Below are positions 19,350 through 26,631 of a stretch of 64,000 bases of DNA, one piece after another. How positions within the stretch are numbered: the first letter of the stretch is position 1; every line of letters starts with the position of its first letter. Origin of the DNA: Agromyces sp. G08B096 (lineage in GTDB: Bacteria > Actinomycetota > Actinomycetes > Actinomycetales > Microbacteriaceae); assembly GCF_040267705.1 (NCBI RefSeq), contig NZ_CP158374.1, positions 2,604,001-2,668,000 of the forward strand, in the 5' to 3' direction. The notes beneath the pieces were generated by a model. That model was not told the origin of the DNA. It did no database searches and saw only the letters and a program-made list of their open reading frames with translations. Made by a program: the position numbers and the translations under genes.

Positions 19350-21502
19350 GATCGCTCCTCCGCCGCCTGGATCGCCGTGATCGCGACCGTGTTCACGATG
19401 TCCTGCACCAGTGCGCCGCGCGACAGGTCGTTCACGGGCTTCCGGAGCCCCTGCAGCACCGGGCCGATCGCGACCGCGCCCGCGGAGCGCTGCACGGCCT
19501 TGTACGTGTTGTTGCCCGTGTTGAGGTCGGGGAAGACGAACACCGTCGCCCGGCCCGCGACATCCGACTCCGGCAGCTTCGTCCGCGCGACGGCCGCATC
19601 CGCTGCCGCGTCGTACTGGATCGGCCCCTCGACCGCGAGCTCGGGAGCGCGCTCGCGGACGAGCGCCGTGGCCCGTCGAACCTTGTCGACGTCGGCGCCG
19701 GAGCCGGACTCCCCCGTCGAGTACGACAGCATCGCCACGCGCGGCGGGATGCCGAACTGCGCCGCGGTCTCCGCCGAGGAGATGGCGATATCCGCCAGCT
19801 GCTCGGCCGTCGGGTCGGGCACGATCGCGCAGTCGCCGTAGACGAGGACCCGGTCGGCGAGCGCCATCAGGAACACGCTCGAGACGACCTCCACGCCCGG
19901 CTTGGTCTTGATGATCTCGAACGCGGGCCGGATGGTGTGCGCCGTGGTGTGCGCTGCGCCGGACACCATGCCGTCGGCGAGGCCGAGCTCGACCATCATC
20001 GTGCCGAAGTAGGAGACGTCCTGCACGGTCTCGCGCGCCTGCTCGAGCGTGACGCCCTTGTGCGCGCGGCGCCGCTGGTACTCGTCGGCGAACCGGTAGA
20101 CGAGCACGGAATCGTGGTTGGAGAGCACCGTCGCCCGCGAGATGTCGAGTCCGAGCCCGATCGCCCGCGCACGGATCTCGATCTCTTCACCGAGGATCGT
20201 CAGGTCTGCCACGTCGCGTGCCAGGAGCGTCGCCGCCGCCCGGAGGATCCGATCGTCGTACCCCTCCGGCAGCACGATGTGCTTTCGCGTCCGTCGTGCC
20301 CGCTCGAGCAGGCCGTACTCGAACATGAGCGGCGTCACCACGTCGGTGCGCGCGACGTCGAGCCGGTCGAGCAGCGCCTGCCCGTCGACGTGCGTCTCGA
20401 ACAGCGCGAGCGCCGTGTCGCGCTTGCGCTGCGACTCCGCGGCGAGCCGCCCCCGGGTCTGGGTGATCGCCACCGCGGTGTCGTAGCTGCCGAGCTCCGT
20501 GCGGATGATCGGGAGCCCGGCCTTCAGACCCTCGATCAGCCGCTCCACGGCCTCGGGCGTCGGGAACCCGCCGTTCAGGATGATGCCCGAGATCGACGGG
20601 AACGTCGCCGACGCGTGCGCCGTGAGCACGCCGAGCAGCACCTCGCTGCGGTCGCCGGGCACGATCACGACCGACCCCTCGATCAGCCTCGTGAGCACGT
20701 GCTCCATCGACATCGCCGCGATGACCACGCCGAGCGCCTCGCGGTCGAGCAGGTCCGGGTCGCCGGCGTACAGCTCGCCGCCCACGGCGTGCATGATCGC
20801 CCGCATCGACGGCGCCACCAGATACGGGTCCTCGGGGATCGCCGACACGAGGACGCCGCCGGTGGTCGAGGCATCCGTCATGCGCGTCTCGTCGTCGGCC
20901 GCCCGGGCGACGGCGACCGCGATCTCGTCGAGGCGGTCGGGATCCGCCCGGTTCGCGATGATGCCGAGGAGGGTCGCGTGCTCGCGGGCGAGCTCGTCGA
21001 TGGCGAGCTCGGCGAGCTGGGCCAGCTCATCGGGAGTGCGCGCCTCGCTGTCGCCCAGCCGCTCGGAGCGGACCCGCCCCTGCCCGACCCGGCCGCCCAG
21101 GACGAGCAGCACCGGCGCGCCGAGGTTCGCCGCGATGCGGGCGTTGAAGGCGAGCTCGGTCGGGCTGCCGACGTCGGTGTAATCGGAGCCCAGCACGACC
21201 ACCGCGTCGCATCTCGCCTCGACGGCCTTGAAGCGGCGCACGATCGTCGCGAGCGCCCCCTCGGGGTCGGCGTGCACGTCGTCGTACCCCACGCCGACGG
21301 CCTCGTCGTAGGCGAGCTCGACCACACCCTCATGCGCCAGCAGCAGTTCGAGCACGTAGTCGCGCTCGTCGGTCGAGCGAGCGACCGGCCGGAACACGCC
21401 GACCCTCGTCGCCCGCCGCGCGAGCGTGTCGAGGGTGCCGAGCGCCACGGTCGACTTGCCGGTGTTCCCCTCGGCGGAACAGATGTAGATGCTGTGCGCC
21501 AC
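19346..21502 (-). CDS. pta: Phosphate acetyltransferase, long form
   Basis: A 718-residue enzyme converting acetyl-CoA and phosphate to acetyl phosphate. It is the long form: an N-terminal P-loop BioD-like domain (SAEGNTGKST at 9-18), a central DRTGG-type domain (about 215-330) and the catalytic PTA domain (about 390-715) with GLADGMVSGAAHTTAHTIRP and PDLNTGNNTYKAVQR. GTG start with GGAG just before it. It is the first gene of a pta-ackA operon, divergent from the flavin monooxygenase operon. Confidence 0.96.
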   Translation of the reverse strand: MAHSIYICSAEGNTGKSTVALGTLDTLARRATRVGVFRPVARSTDERDYVLELLLAHEGVVELAYDEAVGVGYDDVHADPEGALATIVRRFKAVEARCDAVVVLGSDYTDVGSPTELAFNARIAANLGAPVLLVLGGRVGQGRVRSERLGDSEARTPDELAQLAELAIDELAREHATLLGIIANRADPDRLDEIAVAVARAADDETRMTDASTTGGVLVSAIPEDPYLVAPSMRAIMHAVGGELYAGDPDLLDREALGVVIAAMSMEHVLTRLIEGSVVIVPGDRSEVLLGVLTAHASATFPSISGIILNGGFPTPEAVERLIEGLKAGLPIIRTELGSYDTAVAITQTRGRLAAESQRKRDTALALFETHVDGQALLDRLDVARTDVVTPLMFEYGLLERARRTRKHIVLPEGYDDRILRAAATLLARDVADLTILGEEIEIRARAIGLGLDISRATVLSNHDSVLVYRFADEYQRRRAHKGVTLEQARETVQDVSYFGTMMVELGLADGMVSGAAHTTAHTIRPAFEIIKTKPGVEVVSSVFLMALADRVLVYGDCAIVPDPTAEQLADIAISSAETAAQFGIPPRVAMLSYSTGESGSGADVDKVRRATALVRERAPELAVEGPIQYDAAADAAVARTKLPESDVAGRATVFVFPDLNTGNNTYKAVQRSAGAVAIGPVLQGLRKPVNDLSRGALVQDIVNTVAITAIQAAEERS

Positions 21503-21626
21503 GGCTCCAGCCTAGGCGGACGCCCGCGCCCGGCCCCGTGCGAATCGACAGCGGCGTTCGGTTTATGCTGACGGGGCGCCGCGCTCCCCCACGCGGCGGT
21601 TCCCCTGTGCAGACACTGGAGTCTGA

Positions 21627-22967
21627 ATGAACCCCATCGCCGTGATCGGCGCGGGCCCGTCCGGCCTGGCCGGTGCACGGGCGCTCGAGCGCGCCGGCCT
21701 GCCCTTCGAGGTCTACGAGGCGGCCGACGACGTCGGCGGCCTCTGGAACATCGACAACCCTCGGTCGACGGTCTACGAGTCCGCCCATCTCATCTCCTCG
21801 CGGACGACGACCGAGTTCGCCGAGTTTCCCATGGACTCCGCGACCGACTACCCCGGCCACCGCGAACTCCACGCCTACTTCCGCGACTACGCCCGGCACT
21901 TCGGCCTGCTCGATCGCATCCGGTTCGGCACGCGCGTCAGCCGCGTCGAGCCGGTCGGCGGCGACGACAGCGGGCGCAGCGGATGGCTCGTCACGAGCGA
22001 GCCCGCCGACGGCTCGGGCGGCCCGGTCACCCGGGTGCACTCCGCGGTCGTCCTCGCGAACGGCACCCTCGCCGAGCCCAATGTGCCCGTCTTCGAGGGC
22101 GAGTTCGCCGGGGAGATCGTGCACACGAGCGCCTACAAGCGCGCCTCGGTCTTCGACGGAGAACGGGTGCTCATCGTCGGCGCCGGCAATTCGGGGTGCG
22201 ACATCGCGGTCGACGCCGTCCACCACGCGGCATCCGTCGACCTGTCGGTGCGGCGCGGCTACTACTTCGTGCCGCGCTACCTGTTCGGCCGCCCGGCCGA
22301 CACGCTGAACCAGGGGCGGCCGCTGCCCGCCCGCATCAAGCAGGCCATCGACACCAGAGTGCTCCGCGCCTTCACCGGCGACCCGGCGAAGTTCGGCTTC
22401 CCCGTGCCCGACTACCGCATCTACGAGTCGCATCCCATCGTGAACACGCTCGTGCTGCACCATCTCGGGCAGGGCGATCTGCGCGTCATGCCCGACATCG
22501 AACGCTTCGACGGCACGACGGTGCGGTTCCGCGACGGCCGGTCCGCGGACTACGACCTCGTCATGCTCGCCACGGGGTACCGCCTCGACTACCCGTTCGT
22601 CGACCGCGCGCACCTGAACTGGACGGGTGCGTCGCCCTCGCTGTACCTCAACGTGTTCCCGCCCGCGTTCAACGGGCTGTTCGTGCTCGGCATGATCGAG
22701 GCCTCCGGCATCGGCTGGCAGGGCCGCGCCGAGCAGGCCGACCTCGTCGCCGCGTACCTCTCGGCGGCGCAGCACGCGCCGGAGGAGGCCGCCGCGTTCC
22801 GGCGCCGCGCGGCCGGCCGGTGGCCCGACCTCACGGGCGGGTACCGCTACCTCGGCCTCGACCGGATGTCGTACTACGTCAACAAGGACGCGTACCGGCG
22901 GCAGCTCGCGCGGCACCTGCGCGCCCTCCCCCGGCCCGCCGGCGCCTCCACGGGAGCCCGGTCGTGA
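21627..22967 (+). CDS. Flavin-containing monooxygenase (FMO-like)
   Basis: A 446-residue class B flavoprotein monooxygenase. GAGPSGLAG at 8-16 binds FAD and a second GAGNSGCDI near residue 188 binds NADPH. The FMO region around YESAHLISSRTTTEFAEFPM and the ATGYRLDYPF motif are also present. Such enzymes oxygenate soft nucleophiles or perform Baeyer-Villiger oxidation. Its stop overlaps the GTG of the BASS transporter by four bases, and that gene in turn overlaps the epimerase gene, so the three act as one unit. The substrate is unknown. It is divergent from pta with 124 bases between. Confidence 0.88.
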   Translation: MNPIAVIGAGPSGLAGARALERAGLPFEVYEAADDVGGLWNIDNPRSTVYESAHLISSRTTTEFAEFPMDSATDYPGHRELHAYFRDYARHFGLLDRIRFGTRVSRVEPVGGDDSGRSGWLVTSEPADGSGGPVTRVHSAVVLANGTLAEPNVPVFEGEFAGEIVHTSAYKRASVFDGERVLIVGAGNSGCDIAVDAVHHAASVDLSVRRGYYFVPRYLFGRPADTLNQGRPLPARIKQAIDTRVLRAFTGDPAKFGFPVPDYRIYESHPIVNTLVLHHLGQGDLRVMPDIERFDGTTVRFRDGRSADYDLVMLATGYRLDYPFVDRAHLNWTGASPSLYLNVFPPAFNGLFVLGMIEASGIGWQGRAEQADLVAAYLSAAQHAPEEAAAFRRRAAGRWPDLTGGYRYLGLDRMSYYVNKDAYRRQLARHLRALPRPAGASTGARS

Positions 22968-23908
22968 ACGTCGACGACGTCGTCCTGAACTTCGCCCCGG
23001 GATCGATGATCGCGCTGAACGTCGTGCTCGGGCTCATCATGTTCGGCATCGCGCTCGACACCTCGGTCGACGACTTCAAGGCCGTGGCGCGGGCGCCGAG
23101 GGCCATGGCCATCGCGCTCGTCGCGCAGATCGTGCTGCTGCCGGCCGTCACCTTCGGGCTCACCCTGCTGCTGCAGGTGCAGGGCTCGATCGCGCTCGGC
23201 ATGATCCTCGTCGCGTGCTGCCCGCCGGGCAACATCTCCCAGGTGCTCACCTACCGCGCCCGCGGCAACGTCGCCCTGTCGGTGTCGATGACGGCCGTCG
23301 CGAACGTGATCTACATCTTCGTGCTGCCGCTGAGCCTGGCGTTCTGGGGCGGCCTGCACCCGACCGGCCGCGAGTTCCTGCAGGAGGTCAGCCTCAACGG
23401 CTGGCAGATGATGGCGGAGATCCTGCTCATCATCGGGCTGCCGTTCGCGGCCGGGTTCCTCCTGCGAGCCAAGGCGCCGCGGCTCGCCGCCCGCGTGCAG
23501 CCGTACGCCCGCTGGGTGAGCCTCATCGGCCTCGTCGGCTTCATCGTCGCCGCCCTCGTCGGCAACTGGGCGGTGTTCGTCGCCGTGCTCGGCATCGTGC
23601 TCGCCGTGGTGTTCCTGCACGACGCGGTGGCGCTCGGGCTCGGCTACGCCAGCGCGCTGGCGGGCCGCCTGCCGTCGCGCGACCGCAAGGCCGTCACGTT
23701 CGAGGTCGGCATCCGGAACGCCGGCCTCGGCCTCGGCCTGGTCTTCACATTCTTCGACGGGCTCGGCGGCATGGCGGTCGTCGCGGGCTGGTGGGGCATC
23801 TGGGACATCATCGCGGGCCTCGTCGTCGCGTCCCTGTGGGCGTGGCGCACGCGCCGCCGCGAGGCCGCGGTCTCCGAACGTGCCGCGCACCCGGAGGGTG
23901 TCGCATGA
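22964..23908 (+). CDS. Bile acid:sodium symporter (BASS) family transporter
   Basis: A 314-residue membrane protein with nine or ten helices. It shows the BASS features of a short N-terminal segment, CCPPGNISQVLTYRARGN (unwound helix with Pro/Gly/Asn at the sodium site) and TFEVGIRNAGLGLGL in the second half. Family members move organic acids (bile acids, pantoate, pyruvate and others) with sodium. The GTG start overlaps the monooxygenase stop (GTGA) and its stop overlaps the next ATG (ATGA). It probably imports the substrate used by its two enzyme neighbours. Confidence 0.9.
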   Translation: MNVDDVVLNFAPGSMIALNVVLGLIMFGIALDTSVDDFKAVARAPRAMAIALVAQIVLLPAVTFGLTLLLQVQGSIALGMILVACCPPGNISQVLTYRARGNVALSVSMTAVANVIYIFVLPLSLAFWGGLHPTGREFLQEVSLNGWQMMAEILLIIGLPFAAGFLLRAKAPRLAARVQPYARWVSLIGLVGFIVAALVGNWAVFVAVLGIVLAVVFLHDAVALGLGYASALAGRLPSRDRKAVTFEVGIRNAGLGLGLVFTFFDGLGGMAVVAGWWGIWDIIAGLVVASLWAWRTRRREAAVSERAAHPEGVA

Positions 23909-24858
23909 GGCGCATCCTGGTGACCGGCGGGTCGGGCTTCCTCGGCTCGGCCGCGGTGCGCGCGCTGGCGGAGCATCCGTCGGTCGCCGCGGTCGTCTCG
24001 GGCGACGTGCGCGAGCCGGCGGCGCCGCTGCCGGCGGGCGCGTCGCACGAGCGGCTCGACGTGACGGATGCCTCCGGCGTCGCCGCGGTGCTCGCCCGCC
24101 ACCGGATCGACACGATCGTCCATCTCGCCGCCATCGTGAACCCTGGCACGGTGGGCGAGGAGGTGGAGCGCCGCGTCGACGTCGACGGCACCCGCAACGT
24201 GCTGGAGGCCGCGGTCGCGGAGGGCGTCACCCGCCTCGTCGTGTCGTCGTCGGGTGCGGCGTACGGCTATCACGCCGACAGCCCCGACTGGCTGTCCGAG
24301 GACGACCCGATCCGCGGCAACGAGGAGTTCAGCTACTCCCGGCACAAGCGCCTCGTCGAGGAGATGCTCGCCGGGTACCGCGTCGATCATCCCGAGCTCG
24401 CCCAGGTGGTGCTGCGCATCGGCACGATCCTCGGTCCGACGGTGCGCAATCAGATCACCGCGCTGTGGGATGCCCCGCGCCTCCTGCTCGTCCGCGGCAG
24501 CGAGAGCCCGTTCGTCTTCGTCTGGGTCGACGACGTGGTCGGGGCGATCACCGCGGCCGCGGTCGGCGACGCGACCGGCGCGTTCAACGTCGCCGGGGAC
24601 GGCAAGGTGACCGTGCCCGAGATCGCGGCGCGACTCGGCAAGCGGACCGTCGCGGTGCCGGCCGGCCTCCTCGCGGCCGCCCTCCGGGTCGGTCACGCGC
24701 TGCGGCTCACGGTGCACGGGCCCGAGCGGGTCGGCTTCCTGCGGTACCGGCCGGTGCTCGACAACACGCGCCTGAAGCAGGTCCTCGGGTACGAGCCCCG
24801 GAAGACGAGCCGTGAGGCGTTCGAGGCGTTCGCGGCCGTGCGGTTCCCCGATCGGTGA
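23905..24858 (+). CDS. NAD-dependent epimerase/dehydratase family protein
   Basis: A 317-residue extended short-chain dehydrogenase. The Rossmann motif GGSGFLG is at residues 8-14, a Ser in VVSSSGAAYG and Tyr144/Lys148 in YSRHK form the catalytic set, and the C-terminal part has the substrate-binding region of the NAD-dependent epimerase family. It could act on a nucleotide sugar or on a 3-beta-hydroxysteroid-like alcohol; the FMO and BASS neighbours slightly favour a non-sugar substrate, which is inference. It is the last gene of the coupled three-gene operon. Confidence 0.86.
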   Translation: MRRILVTGGSGFLGSAAVRALAEHPSVAAVVSGDVREPAAPLPAGASHERLDVTDASGVAAVLARHRIDTIVHLAAIVNPGTVGEEVERRVDVDGTRNVLEAAVAEGVTRLVVSSSGAAYGYHADSPDWLSEDDPIRGNEEFSYSRHKRLVEEMLAGYRVDHPELAQVVLRIGTILGPTVRNQITALWDAPRLLLVRGSESPFVFVWVDDVVGAITAAAVGDATGAFNVAGDGKVTVPEIAARLGKRTVAVPAGLLAAALRVGHALRLTVHGPERVGFLRYRPVLDNTRLKQVLGYEPRKTSREAFEAFAAVRFPDR

Positions 24859-24902
24859 GCGGCCGGCGCGGCCGGCGGTCATCCTGGAGGCTCCGGCTCG
24901 GG

Positions 24903-24908
24903 TAGACT
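24903..24908 (+). promoter_or_regulatory. -10 box of the SRP RNA promoter
   Basis: TAGACT lies seven bases upstream of the predicted first base of the SRP RNA (24915). A recognisable -35 is not evident at the expected spacing. Confidence 0.45.
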
Positions 24909-24914
24909 GTCTCC

Positions 24915-25003
24915 GGCTCCTCACGTGGCGCCATCCAGGCCAACTCCCCCAGGGCGGAAACGCAGCAAGGGTAACCGGGCTCTGGCGGGTGCGTGAGGGG
25001 TCT
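24915..25003 (+). ncRNA. ffs: Signal recognition particle RNA, small bacterial type
   Basis: An approximately 89-nt hairpin RNA. The ends pair (GGCTCCTCACG at 24915-24925 with CGTGAGGGGTC at 24992-25002), and the conserved apical domain is recognisable as CCCCCAGGGCGGAAACGCAG followed by CAAGGGTAAC and GGGCTCTGGCGGG. It binds Ffh to target membrane proteins. It ends only three or four bases before tRNA-Ser, so the two RNAs are probably made as one precursor and separated by processing. End points are accurate to a few bases. Confidence 0.92.
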
Positions 25004-25006
25004 TCA

Positions 25007-25091
25007 GGAGGATTCGCCTAGTGGCCTATGGCGCACGCTTGGAAAGCGTGTTGGGTGAAAGCCCTCGGGGGTTCGAATCCCCCATCCTCCG
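25007..25091 (+). tRNA. tRNA-Ser(GGA)
   Basis: An 85-nt class II tRNA. The acceptor stem GGAGGAT pairs with ATCCTCC and is followed by discriminator G. The anticodon arm is CACGC-TTGGAAA-GCGTG with anticodon GGA at 25041-25043 (decodes UCC/UCU). There is a long variable arm, and the T arm is GGGGG-TTCGAAT-CCCCC. No CCA is encoded directly after G25091. It lies immediately downstream of the SRP RNA. Confidence 0.97.
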
Positions 25092-25101
25092 CTGATGACG
25101 A
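25078..25101 (+). repeat. tRNA-Ser 3'-end repeat, copy 1 (within the tRNA)
   Basis: A 24-base sequence covering the last 14 bases of the tRNA and 10 bases beyond it. It recurs exactly at 25187-25210. Duplication of a tRNA 3' end is what site-specific integration leaves behind. Confidence 0.85.
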
Positions 25102-25137
25102 AAGCGCTCGCCCGAAGGGTGGGCGCTTTCGTCATCA
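25093..25137 (+). terminator. Hairpin terminator after tRNA-Ser
   Basis: A 15-bp perfect stem (25093-25107 with 25123-25137) with a 15-base loop that can itself pair (GCCC with GGGT). It starts two bases after the tRNA and lacks a T tract. It is the likely transcription end for the ffs-tRNA unit. Confidence 0.75.
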
Positions 25138-25186
25138 TTGGGCGCTGTGGATTCGGGGAGGAGCGAGGCGGAGCCGAGCGACGGAG

Positions 25187-25210
25187 TCCCCCATCCTCCG
25201 CTGATGACGA
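25187..25210 (+). repeat. tRNA-Ser 3'-end repeat, copy 2 (possible att remnant)
   Basis: An exact 24-base copy of 25078-25101, spaced 109 bases from the first. No integrase gene or element lies between the two copies, so if it is an attachment-site duplication the element is gone or was minimal. Confidence 0.75.
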
Positions 25211-25349
25211 CGCGCTCCCCAGCCGCTCCCGGGTGCTCCCCGTCACCCGCCCGTCGCGGCCGAAGATCGCAGCCGACCAGGTGCGGACACTCGTGTCCTC
25301 ATTAATGCCGAATAGCGCGCGATGCGCGGCAGTCCGCATGATGTGAGAG
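25211..25349. other. Gene-free stretch after the tRNA repeat
   Basis: About 140 bases with no convincing coding sequence. The last 60 bases are less GC-rich than the surroundings (around CTCATTAATGCCGAATAG). They include the leader of the following gene. No promoter could be assigned with confidence. Confidence 0.4.
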
Positions 25350-25985
25350 ATGTCAGCGGTGCCGATGAAACTGAGGAGTGGGGACGCAGGGGGCTCCGTC
25401 TCGGTACCGACGGCAGAAGGGGGCGACGGCCTCAGGGTTCTGACCCTGAGGCCGCGTCGCTCGCTTGGACGCAGCATCGGGTTGCAGATCGCGATCATCG
25501 CCGTTCCGTTGATCGGTGTCGCCGCCTGGTCGGAACAGCAGTCGAATCCCGGCTTCCGCTCCGCGATCGTCTGGAGTGTGCTGATCGTCGCCGTCGCGGT
25601 GCTGTACGCGGTGTTCCGCTACCGCCTCACGAGCATGTCGGTGAGCCGGTACGGCATCGTCGAACGCGGCTTCTTCGGCGGCATCACGTCGGTGCCCGCG
25701 CGCGATGCCGCGGCGGTCATCCGTCTCGAGCTCTACCGGGGCGCGAGCGACGAGACGTCGCCGCAGTTGTTCGTGGTCGATCGCGACGGGCGCTGCCTCA
25801 TCCGCATGCGCGGAGCGTTCTGGGATACCGAGGACATGGATGTCGTCGCCTCTGCGCTGGAGGTGGGCGAGTTCATCCGCCCCACGCCGGTGACGCTCGG
25901 CGAGCTCCGGGCGAGCGATCCGAAGCTGCTGTACTGGTTCGAGCGGCTGTTCGCGGGCCGCGAGACGGGCCGTCGGCAGAGCTGA
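25350..25985 (+). CDS. Membrane protein with PH-like domain, function unknown
   Basis: A 211-residue protein. After a charged N terminus of about 40 residues come two membrane helices (about 44-61 and 70-88) and then a soluble beta-rich region starting RLTSMSVSRYGIVERGFFGG, resembling bacterial PH-like (YdbS/PH_6-type) domains that follow paired helices. The start is uncertain: ATG at 25350 or the ATG five codons later, neither with a strong ribosome binding site. It is adjacent to the duplicated tRNA end and convergent with the GNAT gene. Confidence 0.75.
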   Translation: MSAVPMKLRSGDAGGSVSVPTAEGGDGLRVLTLRPRRSLGRSIGLQIAIIAVPLIGVAAWSEQQSNPGFRSAIVWSVLIVAVAVLYAVFRYRLTSMSVSRYGIVERGFFGGITSVPARDAAAVIRLELYRGASDETSPQLFVVDRDGRCLIRMRGAFWDTEDMDVVASALEVGEFIRPTPVTLGELRASDPKLLYWFERLFAGRETGRRQS

Positions 25986-26010
25986 CCTGACAGCGGCCGG
26001 TCGGCACCGC

Positions 26011-26631
26011 TCAGTCGGTCGTCGAGATGCCGAGGAGCGGGGCATCCGGCCGGCTCGACGGCAGTTCGTGGAAGCCGAGCCGGTCGTAGAAGGCGCGCGC
26101 CCCCGTGTTGAGCGGGTCCATGCCGAGGTGCACCGCCGGCACGCCTCGCGCCGCGAGCGCGGCGCGGAGGGTGTGGATGAGCCGGCGCCCGAACCCCTGC
26201 CCCTGGAGCTCCGGCAGCAGGTCGATGTGCAGGTGCGCGGGATAGTCGTCGAGCTCGGGGATGCGCATGCGCTCGGGGTCTCCTCCGGCCCGGACGAGCT
26301 CCTCCTCGGTGAATCGCGGGTTCGCGGCCGTGGGCGGCGCGGCGACCGGATGCCGGTCACGGAACCCGGGCGCCCAGTCGCGGGCGTACCAGTCGATGAA
26401 GTCGGCCGTGTCGGCGACGCCGAGCACGTAGCCGAGCACGCGGTCGCCGTCGGCGACGACGAACGCGAGGTCGGGCGCGTACTCGACGTACGGCAGCGCG
26501 AAGACCTCGGGCATGAGCGTGTCGTCGGAGTACACCCCGGTCGCATCGGTGCCGCCGCGGGCCGTGAGCAGGCAGATGCGGGCCACCTGGTCGCGGTCGG
26601 CGGGACGGTACGGCCGGATCTCGGCGGTCAT
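26011..26631 (-). CDS. GNAT-family N-acetyltransferase
   Basis: A 206-residue GNAT protein. The acetyl-CoA site is seen in LLPELQGQGFGRRLIHTLRAAL (motif A, Q/R-x-x-G-x-G/A) and the C-terminal NTGARAFYDRLGFHEL strand-helix. The N-terminal half has the usual substrate region. Its ATG overlaps the stop of the HerA-like ATPase gene by four bases (ATGA), so it is translated together with that protein, an unusual partner. The acceptor substrate is unknown. Confidence 0.88.
   Translation of the reverse strand: MTAEIRPYRPADRDQVARICLLTARGGTDATGVYSDDTLMPEVFALPYVEYAPDLAFVVADGDRVLGYVLGVADTADFIDWYARDWAPGFRDRHPVAAPPTAANPRFTEEELVRAGGDPERMRIPELDDYPAHLHIDLLPELQGQGFGRRLIHTLRAALAARGVPAVHLGMDPLNTGARAFYDRLGFHELPSSRPDAPLLGISTTD

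Noticed and set aside
25004-25498. Minus-strand open frame of 164 codons across tRNA-Ser
   Set aside because: Its end (GIRTPEGFHPTRFPSVRHRP) is just the antisense translation of the tRNA-Ser gene, a well-known false protein. The rest overlaps the start of the membrane-protein gene.
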